The notes beneath the pieces are model-generated. The model saw only the letters and a program-made list of their open reading frames with translations. It did no database searches and had not been told where the DNA came from. Positions 1 through 9,581 of a stretch of 64,000 nt of DNA are shown piece after piece. Made by a program: the position numbers and the translations under genes. Source of the stretch: Candidatus Woesearchaeota archaeon (GTDB taxonomy: Archaea > Nanobdellota > Nanobdellia > Woesearchaeales > UBA9642); NCBI GenBank assembly GCA_003599145.1, contig QZIT01000006.1:248001-312000 (forward strand), read 5' to 3'. The stretch's first letter is position 1. Every line of letters begins with the position of its first letter.

Positions 1-1
1 A

Positions 2-1639
2 GGATCGGTTTATGTTGATCCTGAAAGTACATTAACAGTTGTTCGACCTGTAGGTGGACAAGATGTAGTTGCAACTGGCAAAGATACAGAAGTATTGATA
101 AACAACTTACTTCCATCCGATTTAAGAAGTTTCTTTTTTATGGATGGTGAAAAATTAAGAGAATTTTTTAATAAGGATACATCAGAAAATATAGGACAAT
201 CCATTGAAAAAGTATCCCAATTAGAATTAATGTATAAAGCTGCTGAACATTTAGAAGCACATGAAAAGGAACTCAGAAAAAGCGTAAAAGAGAGTTCACC
301 AAGATTAGAAGAAATAAATGGCGAAATACAGTATCTTCAAAACAAAATTGATTCATTAAAAGCCAGTATTGAAAAAAATAAAGAAAATACCAAAGAAAAT
401 AATAAAGAACTGCGTGAAGTCAAAGATTTCTTAAAAAATTGTGGAATAGAACACGTTGAGACTTTAGAAAGAGAAAGACAATCTATTGAAGAAGACATAA
501 AAAGTTTAGAGTCTTCAATGCATTCCAAAATAATAGAGCGAAATAGATATTTAGCAAAGATTGCACCATTTATTTATCTGAAAGGACCAATTGAGGAATC
601 TTTAAAATTAGTTGGTAAAAAGATTGACAAAGGAGAACTACCACCAAAAATCAAAGAAACTTTAGTCAGAGAGCTAATTGAGAGAGGAGAATGTATATGC
701 GGAACAAAAGTATCTGGCAAAACAAAAGATCATTTGGAAACATATTGTAAAAAACTGACTTTGTCAGAATTAGGCGAAATATCTGTTGTAGGTAAAACGA
801 AATTTAAAGATATTCTTTCAGACATTAGTGAATTCAGTTCAAAAATGGATAAATTCCACGAAGAGATTAAATCATCGAGTGATCAGTTAGAATCAAAGAA
901 TAGACGAATGAATCAAATTAAAGATGACTTGAAGAAAGGAGAAGATAAAACAAAAATAATTACTTATGAACGAAGAAGAGATGAACTAATAAAATTCAAT
1001 GGAAGATTAGAACAACAATTTAATATGGATCAGGGAGAACTAAATCAAGCAACTTCTTTATTAGATGGTAAAAAAACAGAATATGAGAAAGAATTAGGAT
1101 CATCTCAGAAAAATCAAGTTCTGAAAAATAAGTTGAAACTTGTACAAGATGCTTTAAGAGTACTTGCTTCAACCGAAGTTGCAATAAAAGATAAGATTAG
1201 AAGTCAACTTGAAAAACAAACAGAAAGTAACTTCTTTAAATTAATTAGAAAAAAAGGTGCTTTTAAGCAAGTTCTCATTAATGAAAAATATGAAGTGTTC
1301 GTAAAACATGAGTCAGGATATAATGTCATTGACCATCTTTCTGCTGGTGAATATATGATTTTAGGTTTATCATTCATGAGCGCATTGATGAATATATCTG
1401 GATTTAAATCTCCCGTAATCATTGATACGCCTCTTGGCAAAATTGATGATGAACATAGGGCTAAAATAACAACGGAATTGCCAGTATTCTTAGAGGGTAC
1501 ACAATTAATATTATTTGTTACACCAACAGAGTACGATCCTCATGTAAAAGCTAATTTATCGAAGTTTATTACAAAAGGCAATGTGTATGATATAACTGAA
1601 AATGCAAAACAAAATGAATCAAGGGTGACTAGAAAATGA
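2..1639 (+). CDS. DndD-like SMC/Rad50-type ATPase, 5'-truncated by window start
   Basis: Frame is open from base 2 (GSVYVDPESTLTVVRPVGGQDVVATGKDTEVLINNLLPSDLRSFFFMDGEKL...), so the listed ATG at 95 is internal. FFFMDGEKL resembles the LFFFDGEKI of the DndD in the same window; coiled coil with CICG; C-terminal LSAGEYMILGLSFMSAL and Walker B-like PVIIDTPLGKID. Confidence 0.8.
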   Translation, partial: GSVYVDPESTLTVVRPVGGQDVVATGKDTEVLINNLLPSDLRSFFFMDGEKLREFFNKDTSENIGQSIEKVSQLELMYKAAEHLEAHEKELRKSVKESSPRLEEINGEIQYLQNKIDSLKASIEKNKENTKENNKELREVKDFLKNCGIEHVETLERERQSIEEDIKSLESSMHSKIIERNRYLAKIAPFIYLKGPIEESLKLVGKKIDKGELPPKIKETLVRELIERGECICGTKVSGKTKDHLETYCKKLTLSELGEISVVGKTKFKDILSDISEFSSKMDKFHEEIKSSSDQLESKNRRMNQIKDDLKKGEDKTKIITYERRRDELIKFNGRLEQQFNMDQGELNQATSLLDGKKTEYEKELGSSQKNQVLKNKLKLVQDALRVLASTEVAIKDKIRSQLEKQTESNFFKLIRKKGAFKQVLINEKYEVFVKHESGYNVIDHLSAGEYMILGLSFMSALMNISGFKSPVIIDTPLGKIDDEHRAKITTELPVFLEGTQLILFVTPTEYDPHVKANLSKFITKGNVYDITENAKQNESRVTRK

Positions 1640-2061
1640 GCGATGAACATCATAATGAACCAAGAGAAGTAGGATATAATAAAACTCACAAAGATACGTT
1701 CAAAGAATGGACAAGCAAGGATTCAAACTCTATTTTTTCAGGTTTGACTCAAGCGGACTTATTTTTCTTTGCTATGGCATTAGGACATCATAGAAAAAAA
1801 CATAGTGAAGTAAAAAATAAAGCTAATGACGTTCCTGTTAGTGCATTAAACGAAGCACAAAAATGGGGAGTTCTCGCTACAGCAATAGACGCTAAAGAAG
1901 ATTTGTTAGTATTAAAAGATGAGAAAAAAATCTACCTATCTGCAGAAGAGTATGCTGAAGAAGGAATAAAGATATTAAAATCACATATTGAAAAACAAGG
2001 ATTGAATTATCCTAAATATTTAGAAGCGGAATTAAGAGAGTTAATAGGTGATGAATCATAG
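1636..2061 (+). CDS. Small protein, resembles Dnd-associated small proteins (dnd_assoc_4-like from memory)
   Basis: ATGA overlap with the upstream ATPase gene; FSGLTQADLFFFAMALGHHRKK pattern. Confidence 0.5.
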   Translation: MSDEHHNEPREVGYNKTHKDTFKEWTSKDSNSIFSGLTQADLFFFAMALGHHRKKHSEVKNKANDVPVSALNEAQKWGVLATAIDAKEDLLVLKDEKKIYLSAEEYAEEGIKILKSHIEKQGLNYPKYLEAELRELIGDES

Positions 2062-3207
2062 ATTACTCAATTTATTAACTGCTTTTATTATTTCAGTTAT
2101 AGCAAAATCTATTTGCTCTTCAGTATTTGTTTTTCCTAATCCAAATCTTATTGAAGAAAATGCTCTTTCTTCATCAAAACCTAATGATAGAAGAACATGC
2201 GACGGTTTTACATCATTGGAATTACAAGCAGACCCAGTTGACACCGCTAACTCATTTTTTATTTCATTAATCAGTGCTTTGGCGTCGATATTCTCAAATG
2301 ATATATTAAGATTATGATTCAGCTTATTCTTTGAGTTTCCATTGATTTTTACAGTACACTGAGAAGATATCCCATTATATAATTTATTCCGTAATTTCTC
2401 TAATTTGATTTCAGTTATTTTCATTTCTTCATGAGCTAATCTAGATGCTTCTCCAAGACCAACAATTCCAGGAACATTTAAGGTACCTGAACGCATACCT
2501 TTTTCATGGCCGCCACCATAGATAAGGGGCATAATCTTCACTAAGGGCTTATCATTACTAACATATAAAGCACCTATCCCTTTCGGACCTCCAATTTTGT
2601 GAGCGGAAATAGACATCAAGTCAATACTTAATTCTTTAACATTTAGAGGAATATGCCCAAATGATTGTGCAGCATCAGTATGAAACAATATGTTATTTTT
2701 ATGTGCGATTAAACCAATTTGTTTTAATGGGGCTATTGTTCCAACCTCATTATTTGCTGCCATAATTGAAATCATAATCGTTTTTGGAGTTATAACATTC
2801 TCTAATTCTTTTAAGTTAATTTCTCCATCTTGATTGACTTTAAGGTACGTAATGTTAAATCCTTCATTTTCTAATTGTTTGCAAGAATCCAATATTGCTT
2901 TATGTTCAGTCACACATGTGATAATATGATTTCCTTTTTCTTTTAGTATTCTTGCAACTCCAAATATCGCTAAATTATCTGACTCTGTTGCTCCACTCGT
3001 AAATATAATCTCTTCAGAATGACATCCAATATCATGAGCTAATTGTTCACGAGCTTTATTCACAGCGGAAACTGCTTCATTTCCATAAACATGATCTATG
3101 CTTGAAGCATTCCCAAATTTTTCATAAAAATAGGGTAACATTATGTCAATAACTCTTTTATCTATAGGTGTTGTTGCATGATGATCTAGATAAATAGGTC
3201 TGTTCAT
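2056..3207 (-). CDS. dndA: Cysteine desulfurase DndA/IscS-like
   Basis: PLP-lysine motif SAHKIGGPKGIGALYV; active-site Cys motif STGSACNSNDVKPSHVL; adjacent to dndE/D/C. Confidence 0.9.
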   Translation of the reverse strand: MNRPIYLDHHATTPIDKRVIDIMLPYFYEKFGNASSIDHVYGNEAVSAVNKAREQLAHDIGCHSEEIIFTSGATESDNLAIFGVARILKEKGNHIITCVTEHKAILDSCKQLENEGFNITYLKVNQDGEINLKELENVITPKTIMISIMAANNEVGTIAPLKQIGLIAHKNNILFHTDAAQSFGHIPLNVKELSIDLMSISAHKIGGPKGIGALYVSNDKPLVKIMPLIYGGGHEKGMRSGTLNVPGIVGLGEASRLAHEEMKITEIKLEKLRNKLYNGISSQCTVKINGNSKNKLNHNLNISFENIDAKALINEIKNELAVSTGSACNSNDVKPSHVLLSLGFDEERAFSSIRFGLGKTNTEEQIDFAITEIIKAVNKLSNL

Positions 3208-3208
3208 T

Positions 3209-3577
3209 TTAATTACCTTTCAATAAATTTGTCAAATCCGAAATATCATTTATTCTGCTGTATATGGCCATTATTCCATTGTTAAGATGTATTTTAAACT
3301 GCTCAATAAAATTCTTTTCAGGATCTAATCCATCTTGCAAACACCTTTCTTTGACAAGGGCAACAAAGTATGCATCATATTCTCCTGTTAAAGTATATCT
3401 ATTAAATTCTTGTCCCTCTTCATCTGGTTTGACTATGTTAGTAATTCTTTGTGTATTAAGAGAATAGCACAAAGCAATCCTTGCTAAAATATTTGGAGTT
3501 AATCCTGTTCTTCCTTTAAGAACTTTCAATCTTGCTGTTGCATCTGTACTTATTTTTATTCTATTGAATTTTACCAT
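3209..3577 (-). CDS. dndE: DNA sulfur modification protein DndE
   Basis: MVKFNRIKISTDATARLKVLKGRTGLTPNILARIALCYSL is DndE-like; start placed at the second Met (3577), just after the dndD stop. Confidence 0.88.
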   Translation of the reverse strand: MVKFNRIKISTDATARLKVLKGRTGLTPNILARIALCYSLNTQRITNIVKPDEEGQEFNRYTLTGEYDAYFVALVKERCLQDGLDPEKNFIEQFKIHLNNGIMAIYSRINDISDLTNLLKGN

Positions 3578-3578
3578 T

Positions 3579-5582
3579 TTAATCCCAAAAATACCCATTT
3601 GTTACTTGTGTTTTGTTATTATCATATTTTAAATTGTAAGTTCTAACAATCTTTCTTTTAAGCATATCCATATATTTTTTATCTACTTCTGTGTCTGTGG
3701 AAAGTATGATAAGTTGATGACTCGCTTCTGGGAAGAAATTTCTGATTAGGTTATCCCTGTGGTCAATATCGAGTCTACCGAGAGGTGTGTCTATTATAAA
3801 TGGAAGAGGTCTATGTGATATTTTTGTAAGTGTCCACAATACGGCGATAGCATAAATCTGTTTCTCTCCTGCTGATAATTGTGACTTTAATATTACTTTA
3901 CCTCCTTTTTTGAATAAAGTGACTGAATAATCCTTTGGGTCGACTTTTATTTGCTCAAATGCTCCTTTTTTTCTTGCAATTTGATCATAACATTGTAAGA
4001 ATACATCATTAAACTCAGCAATTTTTTCTTGTTCTAGTTTGTCGTGGTATTCTTCAAGAACATTTTGCACACGAGTTACCATTTTAATTCTATTTGAAAG
4101 ATTATCCGTATTTTGCATCTCATCTATTAATTTTCTTAATTCCCTAACAGTTTTTTCATAATTAAATTGTGCTTGTCTTATATCTTCGTCTAATTTCTGC
4201 ATATTTTGCTGCATCGTTCCTAAAGACTGATGAAGTTCATTACTTTTACCAATAAAATTACTTAGAGCAGAATCTGCAGGTGCAAAACTAATTTCTTTTG
4301 TAATTTTATGTAAATTTGTTGTTAATACTTCATGTTTTTTTGTTAATTCAAATAACTTAATCGGTGTATCTTCTATTGCTCGATCTATTAAGGAGAGTAA
4401 CACTGTCTGTTCATTATTTGAAAGATTATGGACTAAAACATTATTTGAAATTTTAGGCATCATAATTTCATTAATCGTAGAAATTATTTTATTAGATACT
4501 GCTTTTGAATCTTTCACATCAATTTCTGTTTTTAACCAAAACTCTTTCTTGTCTAATTTGGATTTAAGTTGTGATAATTTCTCTTCTAAATTTTTCTGAA
4601 GTATTACTTCATTTTTCAGGGAATCTTCTTTCATCAATGTTTTTTTCAATTTACCGCTAAGTTGTTGCGCAAAAACAAATGGTAGAAGGTCTCCACACAT
4701 TTCTCTAAGTTGATTTTCAATTAGATTAATCTCTGTTTCAATCCTGGTTTTTCTACTAATTAAATCATCCCTTTTTTCAGCAAAAATTCCGCCCTCTTTT
4801 TTAATTAATAATTCTTGTCTTTCAATATCTGCATAAGTTTTATCTATTTTTGATTGTAATTGTGCTTTTTCTTGATTCTTTGCATCTAATTCATGCTCTA
4901 GTTTATTTTCTTCTGATTGAATCATATCAATTCTATCTTGTAAATCTGTTGCTCCACTCTGCTTCAATTGTTTTATTGAATATATCTCTAAATCAGATTT
5001 TAATTTTTCAACAAGATCAACACCTAATAATGATTTAAACGAGTCCGATAATTGTCTGTTATCAACACCATCTTCTGCTAATGCTTGAATTTTTTCTCCA
5101 TCAAAAAAGAATAATTGCGATAATCCTGGAGGAATTAAATCATTAATAAAATCTTGCCATTGTTCAGAGTCTATCTCTGCTAAGTCATTTCCATTTTTTT
5201 TAACTTCAAACTTTTCTGTAACAAGTTCATTTACAGCAGTCCATCGTCTAAATACATTATACGTATCAACTTCCCCAAGATGTGCATGTTGAAATTCTAA
5301 TCCTACTGCTGCAGAATTTGGTTGAACCGATAATGTAGAATTATGGTGTATTTTTTCAAATAAATATTTTTCATAAGCATTTTTTACGGTTCTTTTTTCT
5401 AATACCATCGGCCCGTATAAACATAATCTAATAGCTTCAAAAATGGTTGTTTTACCATTGCCATTTTTACCACCAATTAATGTTATTTTTTTATCTCCGT
5501 GCGGCAAGAAATCTAATTCTTGTTTCCCATAAAATAATCCAAAATTTTCGATATATAATTTATTTATTATCATTACACACAC
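3579..5582 (-). CDS. dndD: DNA sulfur modification protein DndD (SMC-like ATPase)
   Basis: IGGKNGNGKTTIFEAIRLCLYGP Walker A; LIPPGLSQLFFFDGEKIQAL; LSAGEKQIYAIAVLWTL signature; PFIIDTPLGRLD Walker B. Confidence 0.93.
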   Translation of the reverse strand: MCVMIINKLYIENFGLFYGKQELDFLPHGDKKITLIGGKNGNGKTTIFEAIRLCLYGPMVLEKRTVKNAYEKYLFEKIHHNSTLSVQPNSAAVGLEFQHAHLGEVDTYNVFRRWTAVNELVTEKFEVKKNGNDLAEIDSEQWQDFINDLIPPGLSQLFFFDGEKIQALAEDGVDNRQLSDSFKSLLGVDLVEKLKSDLEIYSIKQLKQSGATDLQDRIDMIQSEENKLEHELDAKNQEKAQLQSKIDKTYADIERQELLIKKEGGIFAEKRDDLISRKTRIETEINLIENQLREMCGDLLPFVFAQQLSGKLKKTLMKEDSLKNEVILQKNLEEKLSQLKSKLDKKEFWLKTEIDVKDSKAVSNKIISTINEIMMPKISNNVLVHNLSNNEQTVLLSLIDRAIEDTPIKLFELTKKHEVLTTNLHKITKEISFAPADSALSNFIGKSNELHQSLGTMQQNMQKLDEDIRQAQFNYEKTVRELRKLIDEMQNTDNLSNRIKMVTRVQNVLEEYHDKLEQEKIAEFNDVFLQCYDQIARKKGAFEQIKVDPKDYSVTLFKKGGKVILKSQLSAGEKQIYAIAVLWTLTKISHRPLPFIIDTPLGRLDIDHRDNLIRNFFPEASHQLIILSTDTEVDKKYMDMLKRKIVRTYNLKYDNNKTQVTNGYFWD

Positions 5583-5585
5583 TCT

Positions 5586-6983
5586 TTAATCATTCGTTGT
5601 ATTCTGAGGGCTCATTTCTTCTTCAGATCTCCACTCTTCTTTGATGATTTTATCTATCCTAACATATGCACTAGCACGTCTAGTCATTCCTTGAATCTCA
5701 CGTTCTACGCCTAATAATTTCATAACTAAATCAGTAGGAATATCATGCTTAGTACAAATTTGATTTAATAATTTGCTTTCTCCATTTGTAAAAACTCCAA
5801 CATCGTCTTGGACCCAATCTAAATCTTGATCCATAATTTGCCTGTACAGTTTTGGGATGGAATCTTCCCAATCTCCTCTTTCTGTCAACCACAATTTTCG
5901 GATATGATGAATTTCTTCATCAGTAATTATTTTGAAATCGGTCCCAGGTTTAACTTTCTCAATTTCTTTTTGAGCTTCTAAAAGTTTTTTGAATAATTCT
6001 TTACAGAAAGACAGTTTATAAGGTCCTCTCGAAATTTCTCCTGTTCCATCGCTCTTAAATCTCACCTGCCCATTTCTTCCCTTATATTCTCTAAACTGTG
6101 ATTTTCTTTCAGGATCAGTTGTCTCAAACAAATAATCTCTAATCTCCATCAAAGGCTTCATCCAGGTTTCTCCATTTTCTATTAAATTCTGCATAGAAGT
6201 GTCTTTATTTACTACAGTACATGTCCAACATCCAAACCTACTTCCACCACATGAAGGAGTCGTTTTATCAACAACCAACGGGCATTCTCCTGCATTTTTG
6301 GAAGTATACAAATTTAATAATTCTCTATTATTAGAGCCCCAAGGGGATTTTTTTTGTAAAAGATATGTCCATACATCATCAACTGAAAAATTCTCAATAG
6401 GAGTATATACAAATGCTTGTGGGAATCTTGAATGTCTTGATAATATTGTGTCTTTTATTTTATACAAACTCATTACTTGAGCTCTTGTTGTACTCTCTTC
6501 TTTTCTTACACCTAAGATTAAAATCACTTCTCCGAATTCACTCACTTTGTCAAGAATAAAAGTATCTGCAGGTCTTATTTTTAATCTGTCAGTACACCAC
6601 CTAAACATTCTTTGTGGAGCGGGATAACCTTTTCCTAATAACAAAGTCCAGAAAGTATCTTCTACTTTAGGATAAACATGTTGTGCTATTATTGGCAGAT
6701 TTTGTTCTTTTGCAGCCTGATTTATTTTTATATGAATTCCAGACATGTATTTTAATAATATTGGAGATTCAACCATAGTATTTGATGAAATTACATATAT
6801 TTTTTTAGTTCTCTGCTTTTCAGGTAGTTCAGATAATGCATACCAGACTAATTGAACACAGGTTGTTGAATCTTTTCCCCCACTAAATCCAATAACCCAC
6901 GGCCTATTATCGCTAAGATATAATTTTTGAATCTCCAAATATATTTCTTTTAGTGGTTTTTTGTTAAAAATTGAATCTGCCAT
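5586..6983 (-). CDS. dndC: DNA phosphorothioation protein DndC (PAPS reductase-like)
   Basis: FSGGKDSTTCVQLVWYAL PP-loop; CGGSRFGCWTCTVV Cys-rich motif. Confidence 0.95.
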   Translation of the reverse strand: MADSIFNKKPLKEIYLEIQKLYLSDNRPWVIGFSGGKDSTTCVQLVWYALSELPEKQRTKKIYVISSNTMVESPILLKYMSGIHIKINQAAKEQNLPIIAQHVYPKVEDTFWTLLLGKGYPAPQRMFRWCTDRLKIRPADTFILDKVSEFGEVILILGVRKEESTTRAQVMSLYKIKDTILSRHSRFPQAFVYTPIENFSVDDVWTYLLQKKSPWGSNNRELLNLYTSKNAGECPLVVDKTTPSCGGSRFGCWTCTVVNKDTSMQNLIENGETWMKPLMEIRDYLFETTDPERKSQFREYKGRNGQVRFKSDGTGEISRGPYKLSFCKELFKKLLEAQKEIEKVKPGTDFKIITDEEIHHIRKLWLTERGDWEDSIPKLYRQIMDQDLDWVQDDVGVFTNGESKLLNQICTKHDIPTDLVMKLLGVEREIQGMTRRASAYVRIDKIIKEEWRSEEEMSPQNTTND

Positions 6984-6995
6984 TTTTTCACATCA

Positions 6996-8111
6996 TTATT
7001 TTCTTAAAAATCTTTTTTCTAAATTTTCTTCATTTTGATTTAAGCTCAACCCTAATTTACTTTTTAGTAGATTACTAGTGAGCACAATATTAGCACTAAC
7101 CTTTGTTAATCTGCCACCAATCATAGATCTTCCTTCCCATTCACGATTATCCTTTGACCAATCTATCTCATTTAATTGTTTAAGTTTAGATTTCCATTTC
7201 TGAGGATATCTTTTCATTAAATCATTACCTAAGATTCCGAGAGCATGTAATAAGATTCCATGTACATGAACAAAATTCTTTCTTGCATCATATGGTTGTA
7301 AAGTATTATTTACAATTTCTTGCCATTCAGAAATATTGTTATAAACTTCATTCCAATATGTCATTATCAATTTTTCTTCATCATTAGTTAATTTTGGTTT
7401 CTTTTCGGTCTTACCGAGTAAAGCTTTTGAAGCAGAATATATGCTATTTAATGTGAAAACTTTATGGGCTCTGTTAGATATTGAAGTTCTTTCTAACTCA
7501 GTAATTTCATTAAAGATTGGTACTTCAGAAAGCATACCTAATATTGAATGTGAAAATATATCTCTATGATCGTATAAAATATTTAATGATTTTGTAGGTC
7601 TAATTGCATGTTTATTTAGATCAGAAAACATCTGTTGACTATGTTTTAATCCTGAATCTAAATAAAAGACTACAGAAATTGTTTCTGCCGATAAATCAGG
7701 TCTTTGTTTCAAAGCTTCTTCAATAGCTTTTCTTCTATGTTGACCATCATTAATTAAAAATTTAGCATTTACTGAAATGGATAATTTCCCTATTTTAGAA
7801 GAAGGACCTTCAGATTCTAATGGTTCAAATTTTACATCACCATCTATTGATGCTGTAATTGATGAGAACACATAATCTCTTCTATTATTTACTAGATAAG
7901 AAACCATCTCTGGAATTCTTGCTTTATTAAGAACTCTTTGAGCTCTTAATTGTGGAGATATCCCTGGTTCATTAAAGACAAAGATAGTTGGAATTAATTT
8001 CAAAGGACACATAATTGTATAATATTCACGTCCTGCTTGAATGCCTCTTAACGCACTAAACTCGAAATAATCAGATGATGACATCCTATTTGTTTTAGGT
8101 GTGTTAGCCAT
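6996..8111 (-). CDS. dndB: DndB (DGQHR-domain protein)
   Basis: INDGQHRRKAIEEAL motif, SDLNKHAIRPTKSLNILYD; adjacent to dndC. Start placed at Met 8111 (MANTPKTNRM) rather than the ORF-track 8204. Confidence 0.9.
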   Translation of the reverse strand: MANTPKTNRMSSSDYFEFSALRGIQAGREYYTIMCPLKLIPTIFVFNEPGISPQLRAQRVLNKARIPEMVSYLVNNRRDYVFSSITASIDGDVKFEPLESEGPSSKIGKLSISVNAKFLINDGQHRRKAIEEALKQRPDLSAETISVVFYLDSGLKHSQQMFSDLNKHAIRPTKSLNILYDHRDIFSHSILGMLSEVPIFNEITELERTSISNRAHKVFTLNSIYSASKALLGKTEKKPKLTNDEEKLIMTYWNEVYNNISEWQEIVNNTLQPYDARKNFVHVHGILLHALGILGNDLMKRYPQKWKSKLKQLNEIDWSKDNREWEGRSMIGGRLTKVSANIVLTSNLLKSKLGLSLNQNEENLEKRFLRK

Positions 8112-8251
8112 GATTATTTGAAAAACCCTTGATTTTATAAATGTTTCTAAATTAACGTACATTTGACAGAAATTAACTTCTTTTTTAATAAAATTGACTT
8201 CCATAAACTTCCATGTAAAATAATATTAAGAAAAAAATAGAACAATATGGT

Positions 8252-8497
8252 ATGAATTTACAATTAGAACAAGAAGTTTCACAACTCCGAAAAGAGATTG
8301 CAGAGATAAAATCAGAATTAACGCTTGCTCTCTCCAGAATAAGCGATAAATTAGCAACACATTCTGAAAATTATCGAGAGCTAAGAGTTAAAATTGATCA
8401 AATAAACAAAATGATTTCTCTTAAAGAAGAACAAGACTCTGCCGAGGTGCAATATGAATCTAATAATAGAAATACTGCTATTAATCCTGCTGATTAA
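8252..8497 (+). CDS. Small coiled-coil protein
   Basis: 81-aa ORF with heptad-like E/L/K pattern, divergent from dndB. Confidence 0.5.
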   Translation: MNLQLEQEVSQLRKEIAEIKSELTLALSRISDKLATHSENYRELRVKIDQINKMISLKEEQDSAEVQYESNNRNTAINPAD

Positions 8498-8630
8498 GAC
8501 ACTAAATGTCAATGCAGTGCTCATCTGGAGCTTGTATGTAGTAAGCAAGATCTTAGGTCAACTTTACATCATGTGGGAAGAAGGAGTAAGACAAACATTT
8601 CTTCTACACTTCAAAAAGAAATCAAAATGA
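8454..8630 (+). CDS. Small membrane protein (58 aa)
   Basis: Out-of-frame overlap with the previous ORF; my translation: MNLIIEILLLILLIKTLNVNAVLIWSLYVVSKILGQLYIMWEEGVRQTFLLHFKKKSK; strongly hydrophobic; stops 6 bp before the methyltransferase. Confidence 0.5.
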   Translation: MNLIIEILLLILLIKTLNVNAVLIWSLYVVSKILGQLYIMWEEGVRQTFLLHFKKKSK

Positions 8631-8636
8631 TACACG

Positions 8637-9581
8637 ATGAAATATTTCAGCATGTTCAGTGGCATAGGGGGATTTGAGCTAGGAATACAAAGATCATTTC
8701 CTAATGCCGAATGTGTTGGATACTCAGAGATAGACAAATATGCGATTGAGACTTATGAAAAACACTTCCCAAATCACAAAAACTTTGGAAATGCAAAAAC
8801 AATCAAACCAGGAGAACTTCCAAACTTTGATATGCTCTGTGCAGGATTTCCTTGCCAAGCATTCAGCATTGCTGGAAAAAGGAAAGGTTTCAGAGATACA
8901 AGAGGCACATTGTTTTTTGAAATTGCAAGAATCATTAAAACTAAAAGACCTAAAATTGTACTCCTTGAAAATGTCAAAGGCTTACTCAATCACAACAAAG
9001 GGAAAACTTATTCTGTCATCATACAATCGCTGGATGAATTGGGGTATAACACTCAATGGATGGTACTTAACAGCAAAGACTTTGGAGTTCCACAAAACAG
9101 AGAGAGAATCTTCATTATCGGATCTCTTAGAAATAAACGTAGACCCGAAATACTTTCTATCAGAGAAAACAATGGAGAATCTAATTCGAAGAGTTCGAAG
9201 AGGTTGGAACTGCTCTATGATGGAGACTATCAAAGCAAAAGAATCTATTCTGTGGAGGGAATTAGCCCGACAATACCCACAGGCAAATCAGGAGGAAATC
9301 ACATTCCGTTTATTGCAACGCATTGGCAAAGAGCAAGCACAACAGGCAAAGGAGGAACAGGGATGCTAACAAGTGATAAATTCTCATTTACACTTGACAG
9401 AAATCCACACTTTGTAAATGGAATTAGAAGATTAACTCCTATAGAATGTGAGAGATTACAAGGTTTTCCTGAAGGATGGACAGAAGGTGTTTCTGATGTA
9501 CAAAGATACAGTCAATGTGGAAATGCAGTAACAGTAAATGTAGTGGAATCAGTAATAAAAACCATCAAGGGAGAATTATGA
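8637..9581 (+). CDS. DNA (cytosine-5-)-methyltransferase
   Basis: FSGIGGFELGI, GFPCQAFS (catalytic PC), ENVKGLL, QNRERIF, RRLTPIECERLQGFP, YSQCGNAVTVNVV. Confidence 0.95.
   Translation: MKYFSMFSGIGGFELGIQRSFPNAECVGYSEIDKYAIETYEKHFPNHKNFGNAKTIKPGELPNFDMLCAGFPCQAFSIAGKRKGFRDTRGTLFFEIARIIKTKRPKIVLLENVKGLLNHNKGKTYSVIIQSLDELGYNTQWMVLNSKDFGVPQNRERIFIIGSLRNKRRPEILSIRENNGESNSKSSKRLELLYDGDYQSKRIYSVEGISPTIPTGKSGGNHIPFIATHWQRASTTGKGGTGMLTSDKFSFTLDRNPHFVNGIRRLTPIECERLQGFPEGWTEGVSDVQRYSQCGNAVTVNVVESVIKTIKGEL

Noticed and set aside
8112-8204. Extended N-terminus of DndB (start at 8204)
   Set aside because: The extra 31 residues cover the direct-repeat promoter-like region and lack similarity to the DGQHR family start; Met at 8111 is more plausible.
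8740-9369. 209-aa plus-strand ORF inside the methyltransferase
   Set aside because: Overlaps in another frame a gene with all canonical C5-MTase motifs; no recognisable domain, so likely a shadow ORF.
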